From Bradyrhizobium sp. AZCC 1719 (GTDB lineage: Bacteria; Pseudomonadota; Alphaproteobacteria; Rhizobiales; Xanthobacteraceae): DNA of 64,000 nucleotides. The notes below the pieces were generated by a model that saw only the letters and a list, made by a program, of their open reading frames with translations, was not told where the DNA came from and searched no databases. The stretch is taken from contig NZ_JAZHRU010000001.1 of assembly GCF_036924525.1 (NCBI RefSeq), positions 1,021,001 through 1,085,000 of the forward strand, given 5' to 3'. Of the stretch, positions 53,369 through 63,741 are shown one piece after another. A program made the translations under genes and the position numbers. Each line of letters starts with the position of its first letter. Positions within the stretch are counted from its first letter, which is position 1.

Positions 53369-53941
53369 ATGAATCAAGCCGAATTCCTCACCGCCGCATT
53401 ACAAAATCCCATCAACGAAATCATCACCGAGGAACTGTTTCGACTGTCACTGCCGGACGCCTGGCTGGTCTCCGGCTGTCTCGTGCAGACGGTGTGGAAC
53501 GTGCTGACCAAGCGCGCGGTCGACTACGGCATCAACGATTACGACGTGTTCTATTTCGATCCCGATACGTCCTGGGAAGCCGAGGATGGCGTGATACGCA
53601 CGCTGGCGCAGCGGTTTTCAAGCCGCGGCATCGGGGTCGAGGCGCGCAACCAGGCGCGCGTGCATCTCTGGTACCCGGAGAAACATCGCCTGCCCTACCC
53701 GCCGTTGCGTTGCTCGACCGATGGCATCGATCGTTTTCTGACCAAGAACACCCAGATCGGAATCCGGCGCACGCGGGATGGGTATGAGGTTTACGCGCCG
53801 AATGGTTTTGACGATGTCGCCGGGATGATCGCGCGGCCCAACCCGGGACCGAATTTTTCGGTCGCGAATTATGAGGCCAAGGCTGCGCGCTGGAAGGGGC
53901 TGTGGCCGGAGCTCACGGTGTTGCCGGCGGATGCACCGTAA
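53369..53941 (+). CDS. nucleotidyltransferase-like protein (DUF925 type)
   Basis: A 190-aa protein. LVSGCLVQTVWNVL followed by GINDYDVFYFDPD holds a DxD-like acidic pair, and RVHLWYPEKH and TQIGIRRTRDGYEVYAPNGFDDV match the DUF925 (COG3575) nucleotidyltransferase-like family. No signal or membrane span. The function is not known. The ATG at 53369 follows the repeat by 24 bp. Confidence 0.78.
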   Translation: MNQAEFLTAALQNPINEIITEELFRLSLPDAWLVSGCLVQTVWNVLTKRAVDYGINDYDVFYFDPDTSWEAEDGVIRTLAQRFSSRGIGVEARNQARVHLWYPEKHRLPYPPLRCSTDGIDRFLTKNTQIGIRRTRDGYEVYAPNGFDDVAGMIARPNPGPNFSVANYEAKAARWKGLWPELTVLPADAP

Positions 53942-53992
53942 CAATCATCGTCGTCCCTTGCGCACGCAGGGACAACGGCGGTGGATGCGGCG

Positions 53993-54550
53993 CTACCTCA
54001 CCACGCCTGACGTAAACCCCGCCTTCCTTCGCGGCGGCTTGATGTCCTTCTTCAGGAAGCAATGGGCGTCCTTGCCGGCGTAGCCGGGGCGCGCGTAGGT
54101 CCAGGCCCGGCATTTGTTGTCGGCGGCGCAGGCGGCCTTGCAGACGTCATCGCCGTCGCCGTCCTTGAGGTCGAAATTCTTGTAATCGCCGCCGACGCGG
54201 TCGATTGAGGTTTCAACGCTGTCATTGCGGCGCTCGACCACGCCGGCGCCACGCACGCCAGAAACGCAGCAATCGCCGCTCTTGACTCGAGGCGGCACGC
54301 TGCCCTTCAGCCAGCAGACCGCGCCCTTGATCAAGCCGGTCGGATAGTTGAAGCTCCAGGCGCGGCAGCGCCGATCGCGCTCGCAGATCAGCGCGCATTC
54401 CGCCGGATCGCCCGAGACCACGGGCGCGCTGAGATAATCGCCGCCGGGACGGTCGAAATTGGCCTGCGCCAGCGCCGGGCGCGCGCATACGGCCGCCGCC
54501 AAAAAGGCGAGCGCCACCACACACGCCCTGAGCAGGCGAACAGTCTCCAT
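53993..54550 (-). CDS. exported protein with two PAN/Apple-like domains
   Basis: A 185-aa protein with a signal peptide (about 1-28, LAQ). Two cysteine-paired domains follow: ECALICERDRRCRAWSFN with CCVSG, and DVCKAACAADNKCRAWTYARPG with CFLKK, the PAN/Apple pattern used in protein or sugar binding. Probably periplasmic or secreted. Single gene. Confidence 0.85.
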   Translation of the reverse strand: METVRLLRACVVALAFLAAAVCARPALAQANFDRPGGDYLSAPVVSGDPAECALICERDRRCRAWSFNYPTGLIKGAVCWLKGSVPPRVKSGDCCVSGVRGAGVVERRNDSVETSIDRVGGDYKNFDLKDGDGDDVCKAACAADNKCRAWTYARPGYAGKDAHCFLKKDIKPPRRKAGFTSGVVR

Positions 54551-54629
54551 CTGCGGTTGCTTTCGAATGCGCGTTGCCAGCGTGGGATGACTTTCCTCGA
54601 AAGGTCGTCCCGCCCTCAGCCCGTTGATT

Positions 54630-54676
54630 CAGCATGATTTTCGAAAGACCGGCAGGCGGTCGTTCGGATCATGCTG
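54630..54676. repeat. interspersed inverted repeat, family H
   Basis: CAGCATGAT at 54630-54638 and ATCATGCTG at 54668-54676 with a 29-base core. It lies in a 195-bp gap between the PAN protein and gshA that has no other feature I can see. Confidence 0.75.
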
Positions 54677-54745
54677 GATCGGCCGTCATTTGAGCGCCAT
54701 CAACCTGTACGGCGGATGAACGGCCCGAAGAGGCAACCCGTTTAA

Positions 54746-56116
54746 TCAGAACGCGTATTCCTGATAGACGGGCTCCACGGAACCACCCCAATCGCCGTTG
54801 AATTTATCCAGCATCTCTTCCGCCGGCGTGCGGCCCGCTTCGAGGATGCGCTCCAGCGGTTCGAGGTGGCGGCTCTCGTCGCGGCCGGAATGGTCGACGC
54901 GGTTGCGCCGCCGCAAGCCCGCATACGACAGCTTCAGGCATTCCTTCGCGATCTCGAACAGATAGCGGTCCTTGATCCTGGCCTTGAAGCCAAAGCGCGG
55001 GACGTCATCGCGCAACGCCTGACGCTCCGCGGCGGTCCAGTGGCTGACCAGATCCCAGGCCGCGTCGAGGCTGTCATTGTCGTATAACAGGCCGACCCAG
55101 AACGCCGGCAGCGCCGGCAGGCGGCCCCACGGCACGCCATCGGCGCCGCGCATTTCCAGATAACGCTTCAGGCGGACTTCCGGGAAGATCGTCGACAGAT
55201 GATTGGCCCAATCTGATATCGTCGGGCGCTGGCCGGGCAACGAATTGTTGCGGCCCTCGAAGAAGGCGCGGAACGACGAGCCGGCGACATCGATATAGGT
55301 TTCGCCGCGCTTGACGAAGTACATGGGAACATCGAGCGCGTAGTCGACCCAGCGCTCGAATCCCATGCCGTCCTCGAATACCCACGGCAACATGCCGGCG
55401 CGCGCATTATCGGTGTCGCGCCAGATCTCGGAGCGGAACGACAGGAAGCCGTTGGGCTTGCCCTCGGTGAACGGCGAATTGGCAAACAAAGCGGTCGCCA
55501 CCGGCTGCAGCGCGATCGACACCCGCAGCTTCTTGACCATGTCGGCTTCGGAGGAGAAGTCGAGATTGGTCTGCACTGTACAGGTCCGGTACATCATGTC
55601 GATGCCGTATTGGCCGACCTTCGGCATGTAGTTGGTCATGATCTTGTAGCGGCCCTTGGGCATCACCGGGATCTGCGACCGCGACCAGGACGGCGTCATG
55701 CCGAGCCCGAGGAAGCCGATGCCCAACGGCGTCGCGATCTCGCGGACCTGCGCCAGGTGCGCCATCAACTCGGACTGGGTCTGGTGCACGTTCTCGAGCG
55801 GGGCGCCCGACAATTCGAACTGCCCGCCCGGCTCCAGCGAGATCGCGCCGCCCCCGGTGACATCATACAGCCCGATGATGTTGCCGTTCTCCATGATCGG
55901 CTCCCAGCCGAGCAAAAGCTGCATGCCTTCGAGCAGCGCGCCGATGCCGCGCGCGCCTTCATACGGCACGGGCTGGCGGCCCTCCAGCGTGAACGGGGTC
56001 TTCTCATGCTCGGTGCCGATGCGGAACTCGGACGGCGGCTTGATGCCGGCCTCGAACCACGCGACGAGTTCGTCACGCGATTGCAGCGGCGTCATATCGA
56101 TCTGGTCACGCGCCAT
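54746..56116 (-). CDS. gshA: glutamate-cysteine ligase
   Basis: A 456-aa ligase that joins glutamate and cysteine, first step of glutathione synthesis. The plant-type (class with alphaproteobacteria) layout is visible: GTEHEKTPFTL, LEPGGQFELSGAPLENVHQT, and the NYMPKVGQYG and MYRTCTVQTNLDF segments. The ATG at 56116 (MARDQIDM) is chosen; a longer frame to 56194 has no match. The glutathione S-transferase gene 0.7 kb away uses the product. Confidence 0.96.
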   Translation of the reverse strand: MARDQIDMTPLQSRDELVAWFEAGIKPPSEFRIGTEHEKTPFTLEGRQPVPYEGARGIGALLEGMQLLLGWEPIMENGNIIGLYDVTGGGAISLEPGGQFELSGAPLENVHQTQSELMAHLAQVREIATPLGIGFLGLGMTPSWSRSQIPVMPKGRYKIMTNYMPKVGQYGIDMMYRTCTVQTNLDFSSEADMVKKLRVSIALQPVATALFANSPFTEGKPNGFLSFRSEIWRDTDNARAGMLPWVFEDGMGFERWVDYALDVPMYFVKRGETYIDVAGSSFRAFFEGRNNSLPGQRPTISDWANHLSTIFPEVRLKRYLEMRGADGVPWGRLPALPAFWVGLLYDNDSLDAAWDLVSHWTAAERQALRDDVPRFGFKARIKDRYLFEIAKECLKLSYAGLRRRNRVDHSGRDESRHLEPLERILEAGRTPAEEMLDKFNGDWGGSVEPVYQEYAF

Positions 56117-56212
56117 GAAAAAATCCGGATATCTGGCGATTCGACCGAACGCGCCGTGTGGCTGAAGGGGTGCGGACGGCGGCGTCCGCACCAACGAAAC
56201 GTATCAAAGATG

Positions 56213-56701
56213 TCATCGCGCCGACACGCCGTCGCGGGCAGCGGCCGCCTTGACGTCGGAGCACGAACAGCCCAGCCGGTCGAGCAGACCGCAAAGCTTC
56301 ATGGCGTCGGCATCGGACAGTTTGGAGCCGACGTGCTTTTCGATCGCCGCAGAATAGGCGCCCCACATCTTCTTCTGCAACTCGCGCCCGGCTTCGGTGA
56401 TCTCCACGAACTGGCCGCGCTTGTCGATCTTGCATTCGCGCCGCGCCGCCAAGCCCTCGTCCACCAGGCGGTCGATCAGCCGCGAGGTGGAATATTGCGG
56501 GATCAGCATCTGCTTTTCCAGCTCTACCGGGCGCATCTCGCCGGACGGGGCGCGCGACAGTTCCAATAGCGCATCATACCAGGCCAGCGGCGGAAAGCCC
56601 GCCTTCTTCAAATCCTGTTCGACGGCATCGAGCACCCGGCTCTGCACCCGCATCAGGCGGATCCAGGCGGCGGTCGCCTCGGTCGATGGTTTGCGTTTCA
56701 T
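56213..56701 (-). CDS. MarR-family regulator
   Basis: A 162-aa winged-helix regulator with PPLAWYDALLELSRAPSGEMRPVELEKQMLIPQYSTSRLIDRLVDEGL (in pieces at 36-84) and a wing RRECKIDKRGQFVEITEAG. Two cysteines in LGCSCSD near the C-terminus may act as thiol switches. Divergent from the glutathione S-transferase, with two dyad operators in between. Confidence 0.92.
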   Translation of the reverse strand: MKRKPSTEATAAWIRLMRVQSRVLDAVEQDLKKAGFPPLAWYDALLELSRAPSGEMRPVELEKQMLIPQYSTSRLIDRLVDEGLAARRECKIDKRGQFVEITEAGRELQKKMWGAYSAAIEKHVGSKLSDADAMKLCGLLDRLGCSCSDVKAAAARDGVSAR

Positions 56702-56738
56702 AGCCTAATCCGTGTCTGTCACACATCAGTGTACCGCA

Positions 56739-56786
56739 CTAAATGCATCTGCATCAATCTTGACTATTCCATGCAGATGCATTTAG
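56739..56786. promoter_or_regulatory. double MarR-type operator between regulator and GST gene
   Basis: CTAAATGCATCTGCAT (56739-56754) and its exact reverse complement (56771-56786) form a 16-bp inverted repeat. Each arm has an own dyad ATGCA-NN-TGCAT, centres 28 bp apart. TTGACT at 56760-56765 with TTTAGT 16 bp later fits a promoter for the GST gene, the second dyad covering its -10. Confidence 0.88.
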
Positions 56787-56823
56787 TCATCCCGCCAATA
56801 ATATCGAGGGAAGGAAAAATCCA

Positions 56824-57438
56824 ATGAAACTGTATTATTCCCCGGGCGCCTGTTCGCTGTCCCCCCATATCGCGCTTCTCGAGGCCGGTCTGCCCTACGA
56901 CCTGGTCAAGGTCGACCTGCGCGCCAAGAAGCTGGAGAATGGTGACGACTTTTTGAAGGTCAACCCGAAGGGCCAGGTGCCGGTGCTGGCGCTTGATAGC
57001 GGCGAGCTGGTGACCGAAGGCCCGATCATCGTCCAGATGATCGCCGACAAGGCAGGCAAGAACCTGGCGCCGCCCCGCGATTCGGACGAGCGCTACAAGC
57101 TGCTGGAATGGCTGAACTACATCACGACCGAGCTGCACAAGAATCTCGGACCGATGTTCTCACCTCTGCTCGCCGACGACGCCAAGGCCTTCTTCAAGGA
57201 CCGCGTCATGGGCAAGTTCAAGTACCTGGAAATGGCGCTGGCCGACCGCGACTACGTGATGGGCAAGCAATTGACCGTGGCCGACGGCTATCTGTTTACC
57301 ATGCTGATGTGGGCGACCGACCGCTTGAAGTTCGATCTCTCCGATATGCCGAACCTTCTTGCCTACAAGGCCCGCGTCGCTGCGCGCCCGAAGGTGCAGG
57401 AGGCGATGACCAAGGAAGGGCTGCTGAAGGCGGCGTGA
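56824..57438 (+). CDS. gstA: glutathione S-transferase, beta-class-like
   Basis: A 204-aa GST that conjugates glutathione to electrophiles. MKLYYSPGACSLSPHI has Cys10 typical of bacterial beta-class enzymes; NPKGQVPVL and GELVTEGPIIVQMIADKAG complete the thioredoxin-like G-site, and the C-terminal helical domain has VADGYLFTMLMW. It is divergent from the MarR regulator, which probably represses it. A terminator follows. Confidence 0.94.
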   Translation: MKLYYSPGACSLSPHIALLEAGLPYDLVKVDLRAKKLENGDDFLKVNPKGQVPVLALDSGELVTEGPIIVQMIADKAGKNLAPPRDSDERYKLLEWLNYITTELHKNLGPMFSPLLADDAKAFFKDRVMGKFKYLEMALADRDYVMGKQLTVADGYLFTMLMWATDRLKFDLSDMPNLLAYKARVAARPKVQEAMTKEGLLKAA

Positions 57439-57458
57439 ACATTCAGCACGGGAGTGCG

Positions 57459-57492
57459 AAAAGGCCGGATCAATGATCCGGCCCTTTTTGTT
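57459..57492 (+). terminator. rho-independent terminator of the GST gene
   Basis: GGCCGGAT and ATCCGGCC form an 8-bp stem around CAATG, then five T. Confidence 0.9.
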
Positions 57493-57499
57493 TGTGTTT

Positions 57500-57601
57500 G
57501 TCATTCCGGGATGGTCCGAAGGACCAGACCCGGAATCTCGAGATTCTCAGGTGCGCAAGTGCGCACCGTAGTTCGATGCTTCGCATCGCCCCGGAATGAC
57601 G
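57500..57601. repeat. interspersed palindromic repeat, family A, copy 2
   Basis: GTCATTCCGGG..CCCGGAATGAC inverted ends, with GGTCCGAAGGACC and GGTGCGCAAGTGCGCACC hairpins. Opposite orientation to the copy at 5343-5447. Confidence 0.88.
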
Positions 57602-57614
57602 ATGAAGAGAACGC

Positions 57615-59828
57615 CTACGCCGCCTGCTTCTTCGGCGGGAAGCGGCCGTAGAAGGTCTCGCCGCTCGCCGCCATATCTTCGAGGAGCTTCGGCGGGGTGA
57701 AGCGCGAGCCGTATTTGGCCTCCAGCTTGTGGCAGAGCTCGACAAACTTCCGCGTGCCCATGAAGTCGATATAGGACAGCGTACCGCCGGTGAACGGCGC
57801 GAAGCCGAAGCCCAGGATCGAGCCGACATCGGCCTCGCGCGGGTCGGTGATGACGTGGTCCTCCACTGTGCGCGCGGCCTCCACCGCCTGCACCACCAGG
57901 AAGCGCTGCTTCAGTTCCTCGACGTCGATCGTGTCAGGATCGAGCTGCTTCGGCTGCAGCGCGGATAGTCCCGGCCACAGGCTCTTCTGGCCCTTGCCCT
58001 TTTCGGGGTAATCGTAAAAGCCCTTGGCATTCTTGCGCCCCAGGCGGCCCTGCTTTTCGACCAGCTCCACCATCAGCTTCTTCTGGTCGGGGTTGATGGC
58101 GTTGGGGCCGAGATCGGCCTCGGTCGCCTTGATGACCTTCAGCCCGAGGTCGAGGGCGACTTCATCCGACAGCGACAGCGGACCGACCGGCATGCCGGCC
58201 ATCTTGGCGCAGTTCTCGATCATCGCCGGCGGCACGCCTTCGAGGAACATCTCGTTGCCTTCGGCGATGTAACGGCCGACGCAACGGTTGGCGTAGAAGC
58301 CGCGGGAATCATTTACGACGATCGGTGTCTTGCCGATCACCCTCACATAGTCGAGCGCGGCGGCGAGCGCGACGTCGCCAGTGTTCTTGCCGAGAATGAT
58401 CTCGACCAGCATCATCTTCTCGACCGGCGAGAAGAAATGGATGCCGATGAACTTGCCCTGCTCCTTGAAGCTTTCGGCCAGCGAGGTGATCGGCAGCGTC
58501 GAGGTGTTGGACGCGAAGATCGCGTCGGGCTTGAGATATTGCTGCGCCTTGGCGAAGGTTTCCGCCTTGACCTTGCGGTCCTCGAACACCGCCTCGATGA
58601 CGAGGTCGCAATCCGCTAGCGCAGCGTAGTCCGCGGTCGGGGTAATGCGCGCCAGCAGCGCGTCACGATCACCTGCCTTGGCGCGGCCCTTGGCGATCTG
58701 CTCGTCGATCACCTTCTGCGCATGGGCCTTGCCCTTGTCGGCGCTTTCCTGGTCGCGGTCGATCAGGACGACGTCGAGGCCAGCGCGGGCCGAGACGTAG
58801 CCGACGCTGGCGCCCATGAAGCCGGCGCCGATCACGGCGATCTTCTTCACCTTGGTCGGCGGCACGTTCGCAGGCCGCCGCGCGCCCTTGTTCAGCTCCT
58901 GCATCGACAGGAACAGGCTGCGGATCATCGCGGCGGCTTCCTTGGAGCGCAGCACTTGCGTGAAGTAGCGCGACTCGACGCGGAGCGCGGCATCGATGGG
59001 CAACTGCAGGCCCTCATAGACGCAGCTCATGATGGCGCGCGCCGCCGGATAATTGTCGTAGGTCTCGCGGCGGTAGATCGCATTCCCCGCCGGGAACATC
59101 ATCATGCCGGCCTTGGAGAACACCGGTCCGCCCGGCAGCTTGAAGCCCTTCTCGTCCCAGGGCGCGACCGCCTTGCCGCCGCCCTTGATCCAGTCCTTGG
59201 CCGCCTTGATCAGGTCGGAAGCCGGTACGATGGCGTGGATCAGGTTCAGCGACTTGGCCTTCTCCACGGTGACCGGATCGCCCTTGAGCAGGATCGTCAT
59301 CGCATCCTGCGGCGGCACCAGACGCGGCACGCGCTGGGTGCCGCCGGCGCCGGGGAACAGGCCGACTTTCACTTCCGGCAGGCCGAGGCGAGTTTTGGGA
59401 TTTTCAGCCGCAACGCGGTAGTGGCAGGACAGCGTCACCTCAAAGCCGCCGCCGAGCGCCAGCCCGTTGATCGCGGCCGCCCATGGCTTGCCGCAGGTTT
59501 CGATGCCGCGCAGCACCAGCGAAAAGCGCCGGCTCTGGTCGAACAGCATCTGGTTGGCGGCAACCTCGCCCTTTTCCTTGAAGACTTTCGCGTATTCCTT
59601 GTTCATGCCCTCGAGCATGGAAAGATCGGCACCGGCGCAGAACGCTTCCTTGGCGGAGGTGATGACGACGCCCTTTACCGCGGCGTCCGCCGTAGTCTGT
59701 TTCAGGATCTCCTCGAGCTCGGTGGTCGAGGTTTCATCGAGTACGTTCATCGAACGTCCCGGAATGTCCCAGGTGACGAGCGCAATGCCGTCGGCGTCGG
59801 TCTCTAGCTTGAAATTCTTGAAGGCCAT
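57615..59828 (-). CDS. fadB: fatty-acid oxidation multifunctional enzyme (enoyl-CoA hydratase / 3-hydroxyacyl-CoA dehydrogenase)
   Basis: A 737-aa fusion. The N-terminal crotonase domain (about 1-270) has [15 protein letters not shown] and [19 protein letters not shown]. The C-terminal dehydrogenase (about 315-610) has the Rossmann motif [19 protein letters not shown] and [14 protein letters not shown]. It performs hydration and oxidation steps of beta-oxidation. Third gene of fadE-fadA-fadB; a family B repeat lies in the 149-bp gap between fadA and fadB. Confidence 0.96.
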   Translation of the reverse strand: MAFKNFKLETDADGIALVTWDIPGRSMNVLDETSTTELEEILKQTTADAAVKGVVITSAKEAFCAGADLSMLEGMNKEYAKVFKEKGEVAANQMLFDQSRRFSLVLRGIETCGKPWAAAINGLALGGGFEVTLSCHYRVAAENPKTRLGLPEVKVGLFPGAGGTQRVPRLVPPQDAMTILLKGDPVTVEKAKSLNLIHAIVPASDLIKAAKDWIKGGGKAVAPWDEKGFKLPGGPVFSKAGMMMFPAGNAIYRRETYDNYPAARAIMSCVYEGLQLPIDAALRVESRYFTQVLRSKEAAAMIRSLFLSMQELNKGARRPANVPPTKVKKIAVIGAGFMGASVGYVSARAGLDVVLIDRDQESADKGKAHAQKVIDEQIAKGRAKAGDRDALLARITPTADYAALADCDLVIEAVFEDRKVKAETFAKAQQYLKPDAIFASNTSTLPITSLAESFKEQGKFIGIHFFSPVEKMMLVEIILGKNTGDVALAAALDYVRVIGKTPIVVNDSRGFYANRCVGRYIAEGNEMFLEGVPPAMIENCAKMAGMPVGPLSLSDEVALDLGLKVIKATEADLGPNAINPDQKKLMVELVEKQGRLGRKNAKGFYDYPEKGKGQKSLWPGLSALQPKQLDPDTIDVEELKQRFLVVQAVEAARTVEDHVITDPREADVGSILGFGFAPFTGGTLSYIDFMGTRKFVELCHKLEAKYGSRFTPPKLLEDMAASGETFYGRFPPKKQAA

Positions 59829-59885
59829 GTGGTGCTCCCTCGGTGCCGGCAGCCGGTATCAGGCGCGGCGGTTAAGCGGTAATTC

Positions 59886-59973
59886 GTAGGGTGGGCAAAG
59901 CGAAGCGTGCCCACCATTCCCAGCGGAGTGCATGATGGTGGGCACGGCGCAAGAGCGCCTTTGCCCACCCTAC
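59886..59973. repeat. interspersed inverted repeat, family B, copy 4
   Basis: Complete element from GTAGGGTGGGC to GCCCACCCTAC, lying between fadA and fadB, so it is transcribed within the operon; it starts 57 bp upstream of fadB and ends 4 bp after the fadA stop. Confidence 0.9.
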
Positions 59974-59977
59974 GTTC

Positions 59978-61186
<1,209 letters not shown>

Positions 61187-61248
61187 GACGCCCTCCTGGT
61201 ATGAGGATCATAATATTATAGGCAGATCGAACGGGAAACGGCGAAAAA

Positions 61249-63039
61249 TCAGAACGCTTCCGCCGCTAGTTCCATGGTGGTCGCGCAACCGGACTGAATG
61301 CGCGCCAGATGGACGTGGGTTTCCGGCAGCATCCGCTCCATGAAGAAGCGGCCGGTCACCAGTTTGGTCGTCAGATAGGGCGTGGCGCCATCAGCCGCAA
61401 TCTTGTCCTGCGCCACCTTCGCCATCCGCGCCCACATGTAGCCGAAGGCGACGAGGCCAAACAATTGCATGTAGTCGGTGGCGGCGGCGCCGGCATTGTC
61501 GGGCTTGGTCAGCGCGTTCTGCATCAGCCAGCCGGTGGCCTGCTGCAGATGACCCAGCGCGGTCGAGAGCGGCGCGACGAACGGCTTCATCGCCTCATTG
61601 CCGCCGTGCTCCTTGGCAAAGCCTGCGACTTCGGCAAAGAAGGCCATCACGGCGCGGCCGCCATTCCGCGGCAGCTTGCGGCCGACCAGGTCGAGCGCCT
61701 GGATGCCGTTGGCGCCCTCATAAAGCATGGCGATGCGCGCATCGCGCACGAACTGCTCCATGCCGTGCTCGGCGATATAGCCGTGGCCGCCATACATCTG
61801 CTGCGCCAGCACCGCATTGGAGAAGCCGACGTCGGTCATCACGCCCTTCATGACCGGGGTCATCAGGCCCATGTGGTCGTCGGCGGCCTCTCGGTCCTTC
61901 GGATCGGAAGAGCGGTGGGCGACGTCGCTCTTCAGCGCGGTCCACACTACCATGGCGCGCGCCGCCTCGTTGAAGGCGCGGATGGTGAGCAGCACGCGGC
62001 GAACATCCGGGTGCACGATGATCGGGTCGGCCGGTTTCTCAGGCTCCTTGGCGCCCGTGAGCGAGCGGCCCTGCAGGCGCTCGCGCGCATAGGCGACGGC
62101 GTTCTGATAGGCGACTTCGGACTGCGCGAGACCTTGCACGGCGACGCCGAGGCGGGCCTCGTTCATCATCACGAACATGCCCTGCATGCCCTTGTTCTCT
62201 TCGCCGATCAGCCAGCCGGTGGCGTTGTCGTAGTTCATCACGCAGGTGGAATTGCCGTGGATGCCCATCTTGTGCTCGATCGAGCCGCAGGACACGCCGT
62301 TGCGCTGCCCCAGCGATCCGTCGGCGTTGACGAGGAATTTCGGCACCACGAACAGCGACACGCCCTTGATGCCGGCGGGAGCGCCTTCGATGCGCGCCAG
62401 CACCAGATGGATGATGTTCTCGGCGAGGTCATGCTCGCCGGACGAGATGAAGATCTTGGTGCCCGTGATCTTGTAGCTGCCGTCGGCCTGCTTCACCGCC
62501 TTGCTGCGCAACAGGCCGAGATCGGTGCCGCATTGCGGCTCGGTGAGGTTCATGGTGCCGGTCCACTGACCCGCCACCATCTTCGGCACGAACATGTTCT
62601 TCTGTTCAGGCTTGCCGTGCACCAGAAGCGCAGCCGTCGCGCCCATGGTCAGGCCGCCATACATCGAGAACGCCATGTTGGCCGCGCTCTGGAATTCGGT
62701 GACGACCTGGCTCAGCGTCACCGGCAGCCCCTGCCCGCCATATTCCGCCGGCGCCGACAGACCGAGCCAACCGCCTTCGGCCACCTGCTTGAAGGCTTCC
62801 TTGAACCCCTTCGGCGTCGTCACCGAGCCGTCGTCACGCCGCTTGCAGCCTTCGAGATCGCCGACACGGTTGAGCGGCTGCAGCACCTCTTCGGAGAGTT
62901 TTGCGGCCTCGCCCAAAATCGCCTCGCGCACATCGGCGGAGGCGTCGGTGAAACCGGGCAGATTGTCGTAGCGGTCGATCTGGAACACGTCGTTGAGCAG
63001 GAAGGTGACGTCTTCCACGGGGGCTTTGTAGATCGGCAT
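61249..63039 (-). CDS. fadE: acyl-CoA dehydrogenase with C-terminal extension
   Basis: A 596-aa flavoprotein catalysing the first beta-oxidation step. GTMNLTEPQCGTDLGLLRS and ITGTKIFISSGEHD form the FAD-binding core; MYGGHGYIAEHGMEQFVRDARI is near the active site, with a C-terminal domain of about 120 residues typical of this longer type. First gene of the operon; GGGAG upstream of the ATG at 63039. Confidence 0.95.
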   Translation of the reverse strand: MPIYKAPVEDVTFLLNDVFQIDRYDNLPGFTDASADVREAILGEAAKLSEEVLQPLNRVGDLEGCKRRDDGSVTTPKGFKEAFKQVAEGGWLGLSAPAEYGGQGLPVTLSQVVTEFQSAANMAFSMYGGLTMGATAALLVHGKPEQKNMFVPKMVAGQWTGTMNLTEPQCGTDLGLLRSKAVKQADGSYKITGTKIFISSGEHDLAENIIHLVLARIEGAPAGIKGVSLFVVPKFLVNADGSLGQRNGVSCGSIEHKMGIHGNSTCVMNYDNATGWLIGEENKGMQGMFVMMNEARLGVAVQGLAQSEVAYQNAVAYARERLQGRSLTGAKEPEKPADPIIVHPDVRRVLLTIRAFNEAARAMVVWTALKSDVAHRSSDPKDREAADDHMGLMTPVMKGVMTDVGFSNAVLAQQMYGGHGYIAEHGMEQFVRDARIAMLYEGANGIQALDLVGRKLPRNGGRAVMAFFAEVAGFAKEHGGNEAMKPFVAPLSTALGHLQQATGWLMQNALTKPDNAGAAATDYMQLFGLVAFGYMWARMAKVAQDKIAADGATPYLTTKLVTGRFFMERMLPETHVHLARIQSGCATTMELAAEAF

Positions 63040-63137
63040 GATGTTCTCCCGGCGGGGCAGGCTTGAAAACTGACGGCGGCGCTTGAGTTGAAACTATGCG
63101 GCGCTCCGGAAAGCGACTTTATCCGGTTCGCGATGTC

Positions 63138-63227
63138 CTAGGGAGTGACCAGGCCCGCAAATATCCCGACAGCCATTGCGACATAAACGGCGCCGGGGAT
63201 GGTGACGGCCTTGATCTCTCGCCCTTG
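63138..63227 (-). other. open extension beyond the NTF2-like gene stop
   Basis: In frame with the gene at 63228-63617, after its TGA stop, 29 further codons run to a TAG. They encode REIKAVTIPGAVYVAMAVG, then a continuation IFAGLVTP, a hydrophobic, span-like stretch. No ATG, GTG or TTG start exists in it. It may be a remnant of a longer protein, a read-through tail, or chance. Confidence 0.4.
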
Positions 63228-63617
63228 TCACTGCTTGGCGAGTTGTTCCCCCATCAAGCGGTGCAGCAGATTGATTCCCTTCAGCGGACGCACCATCACC
63301 TTGAAGTGCGTGATCTTACCGTCATCGCTGAACGTGATGATGTCGACGCCGTTGATCTTGATGCCCTCGATCTCGTTTTCGAATTCGAGGACCGCGCCAT
63401 TCGGGCTGCGCCATTCGCCGACATATTTGAAACCCGGGCCGCCCAGCACCTTCTCGGCGCTCGCCAGATATTTGAAAGTGATGTCGCGCCCGCGCTGCGG
63501 CGTATGTACGACCGGGCTTTCGAACACCGCATCCGGGTGCAACAGATCCCATAGCGCCGCCGTGTCATGGGACTTCATGTAGCCGTACCACTTGTCGAGG
63601 CCGCTCATGGTCATCAT
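63228..63617 (-). CDS. NTF2/SnoaL-like protein
   Basis: A 129-aa NTF2-fold protein (MKSHDTAALWDLLHPDAVFESP, GRDITFKYLASAEKVLG, FKVMVRPLKGIN). The start is ATGATG at 63617, AGGAGAC just upstream; the second ATG (63614) fits the spacing better. Divergent from the PadR-like regulator, with two dyads between. Reaction unknown. Beyond its stop the frame remains open for 29 codons. Confidence 0.85.
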   Translation of the reverse strand: MMTMSGLDKWYGYMKSHDTAALWDLLHPDAVFESPVVHTPQRGRDITFKYLASAEKVLGGPGFKYVGEWRSPNGAVLEFENEIEGIKINGVDIITFSDDGKITHFKVMVRPLKGINLLHRLMGEQLAKQ

Positions 63618-63672
63618 GTCTCCTGTGCGGGCGATGACGGGCTGGCGCCGGGGAATGGGCTTCTCCGGAGCT

Positions 63673-63706
63673 TATGCGCGTTGACGCATATGCAATTTTA
63701 TGCATA
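63673..63706. promoter_or_regulatory. tandem dyad operators, NTF2-like / PadR divergent region
   Basis: TATGCG-N6-CGCATA (63673-63690) and TATGCA-N6-TGCATA (63689-63706), both perfect dyads with the same architecture and a 16-bp centre spacing, sharing TA. Likely binding sites of the adjacent PadR-like regulator. Confidence 0.85.
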
Positions 63707-63741
63707 ATGTCAAATGACAATGAAAGCCGGAGGCCGGCGTC

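Noticed and set aside
61309..63066. 585-codon open frame on the plus strand opposite fadE
   Set aside because: Shadow of fadE; no domain and skewed composition.
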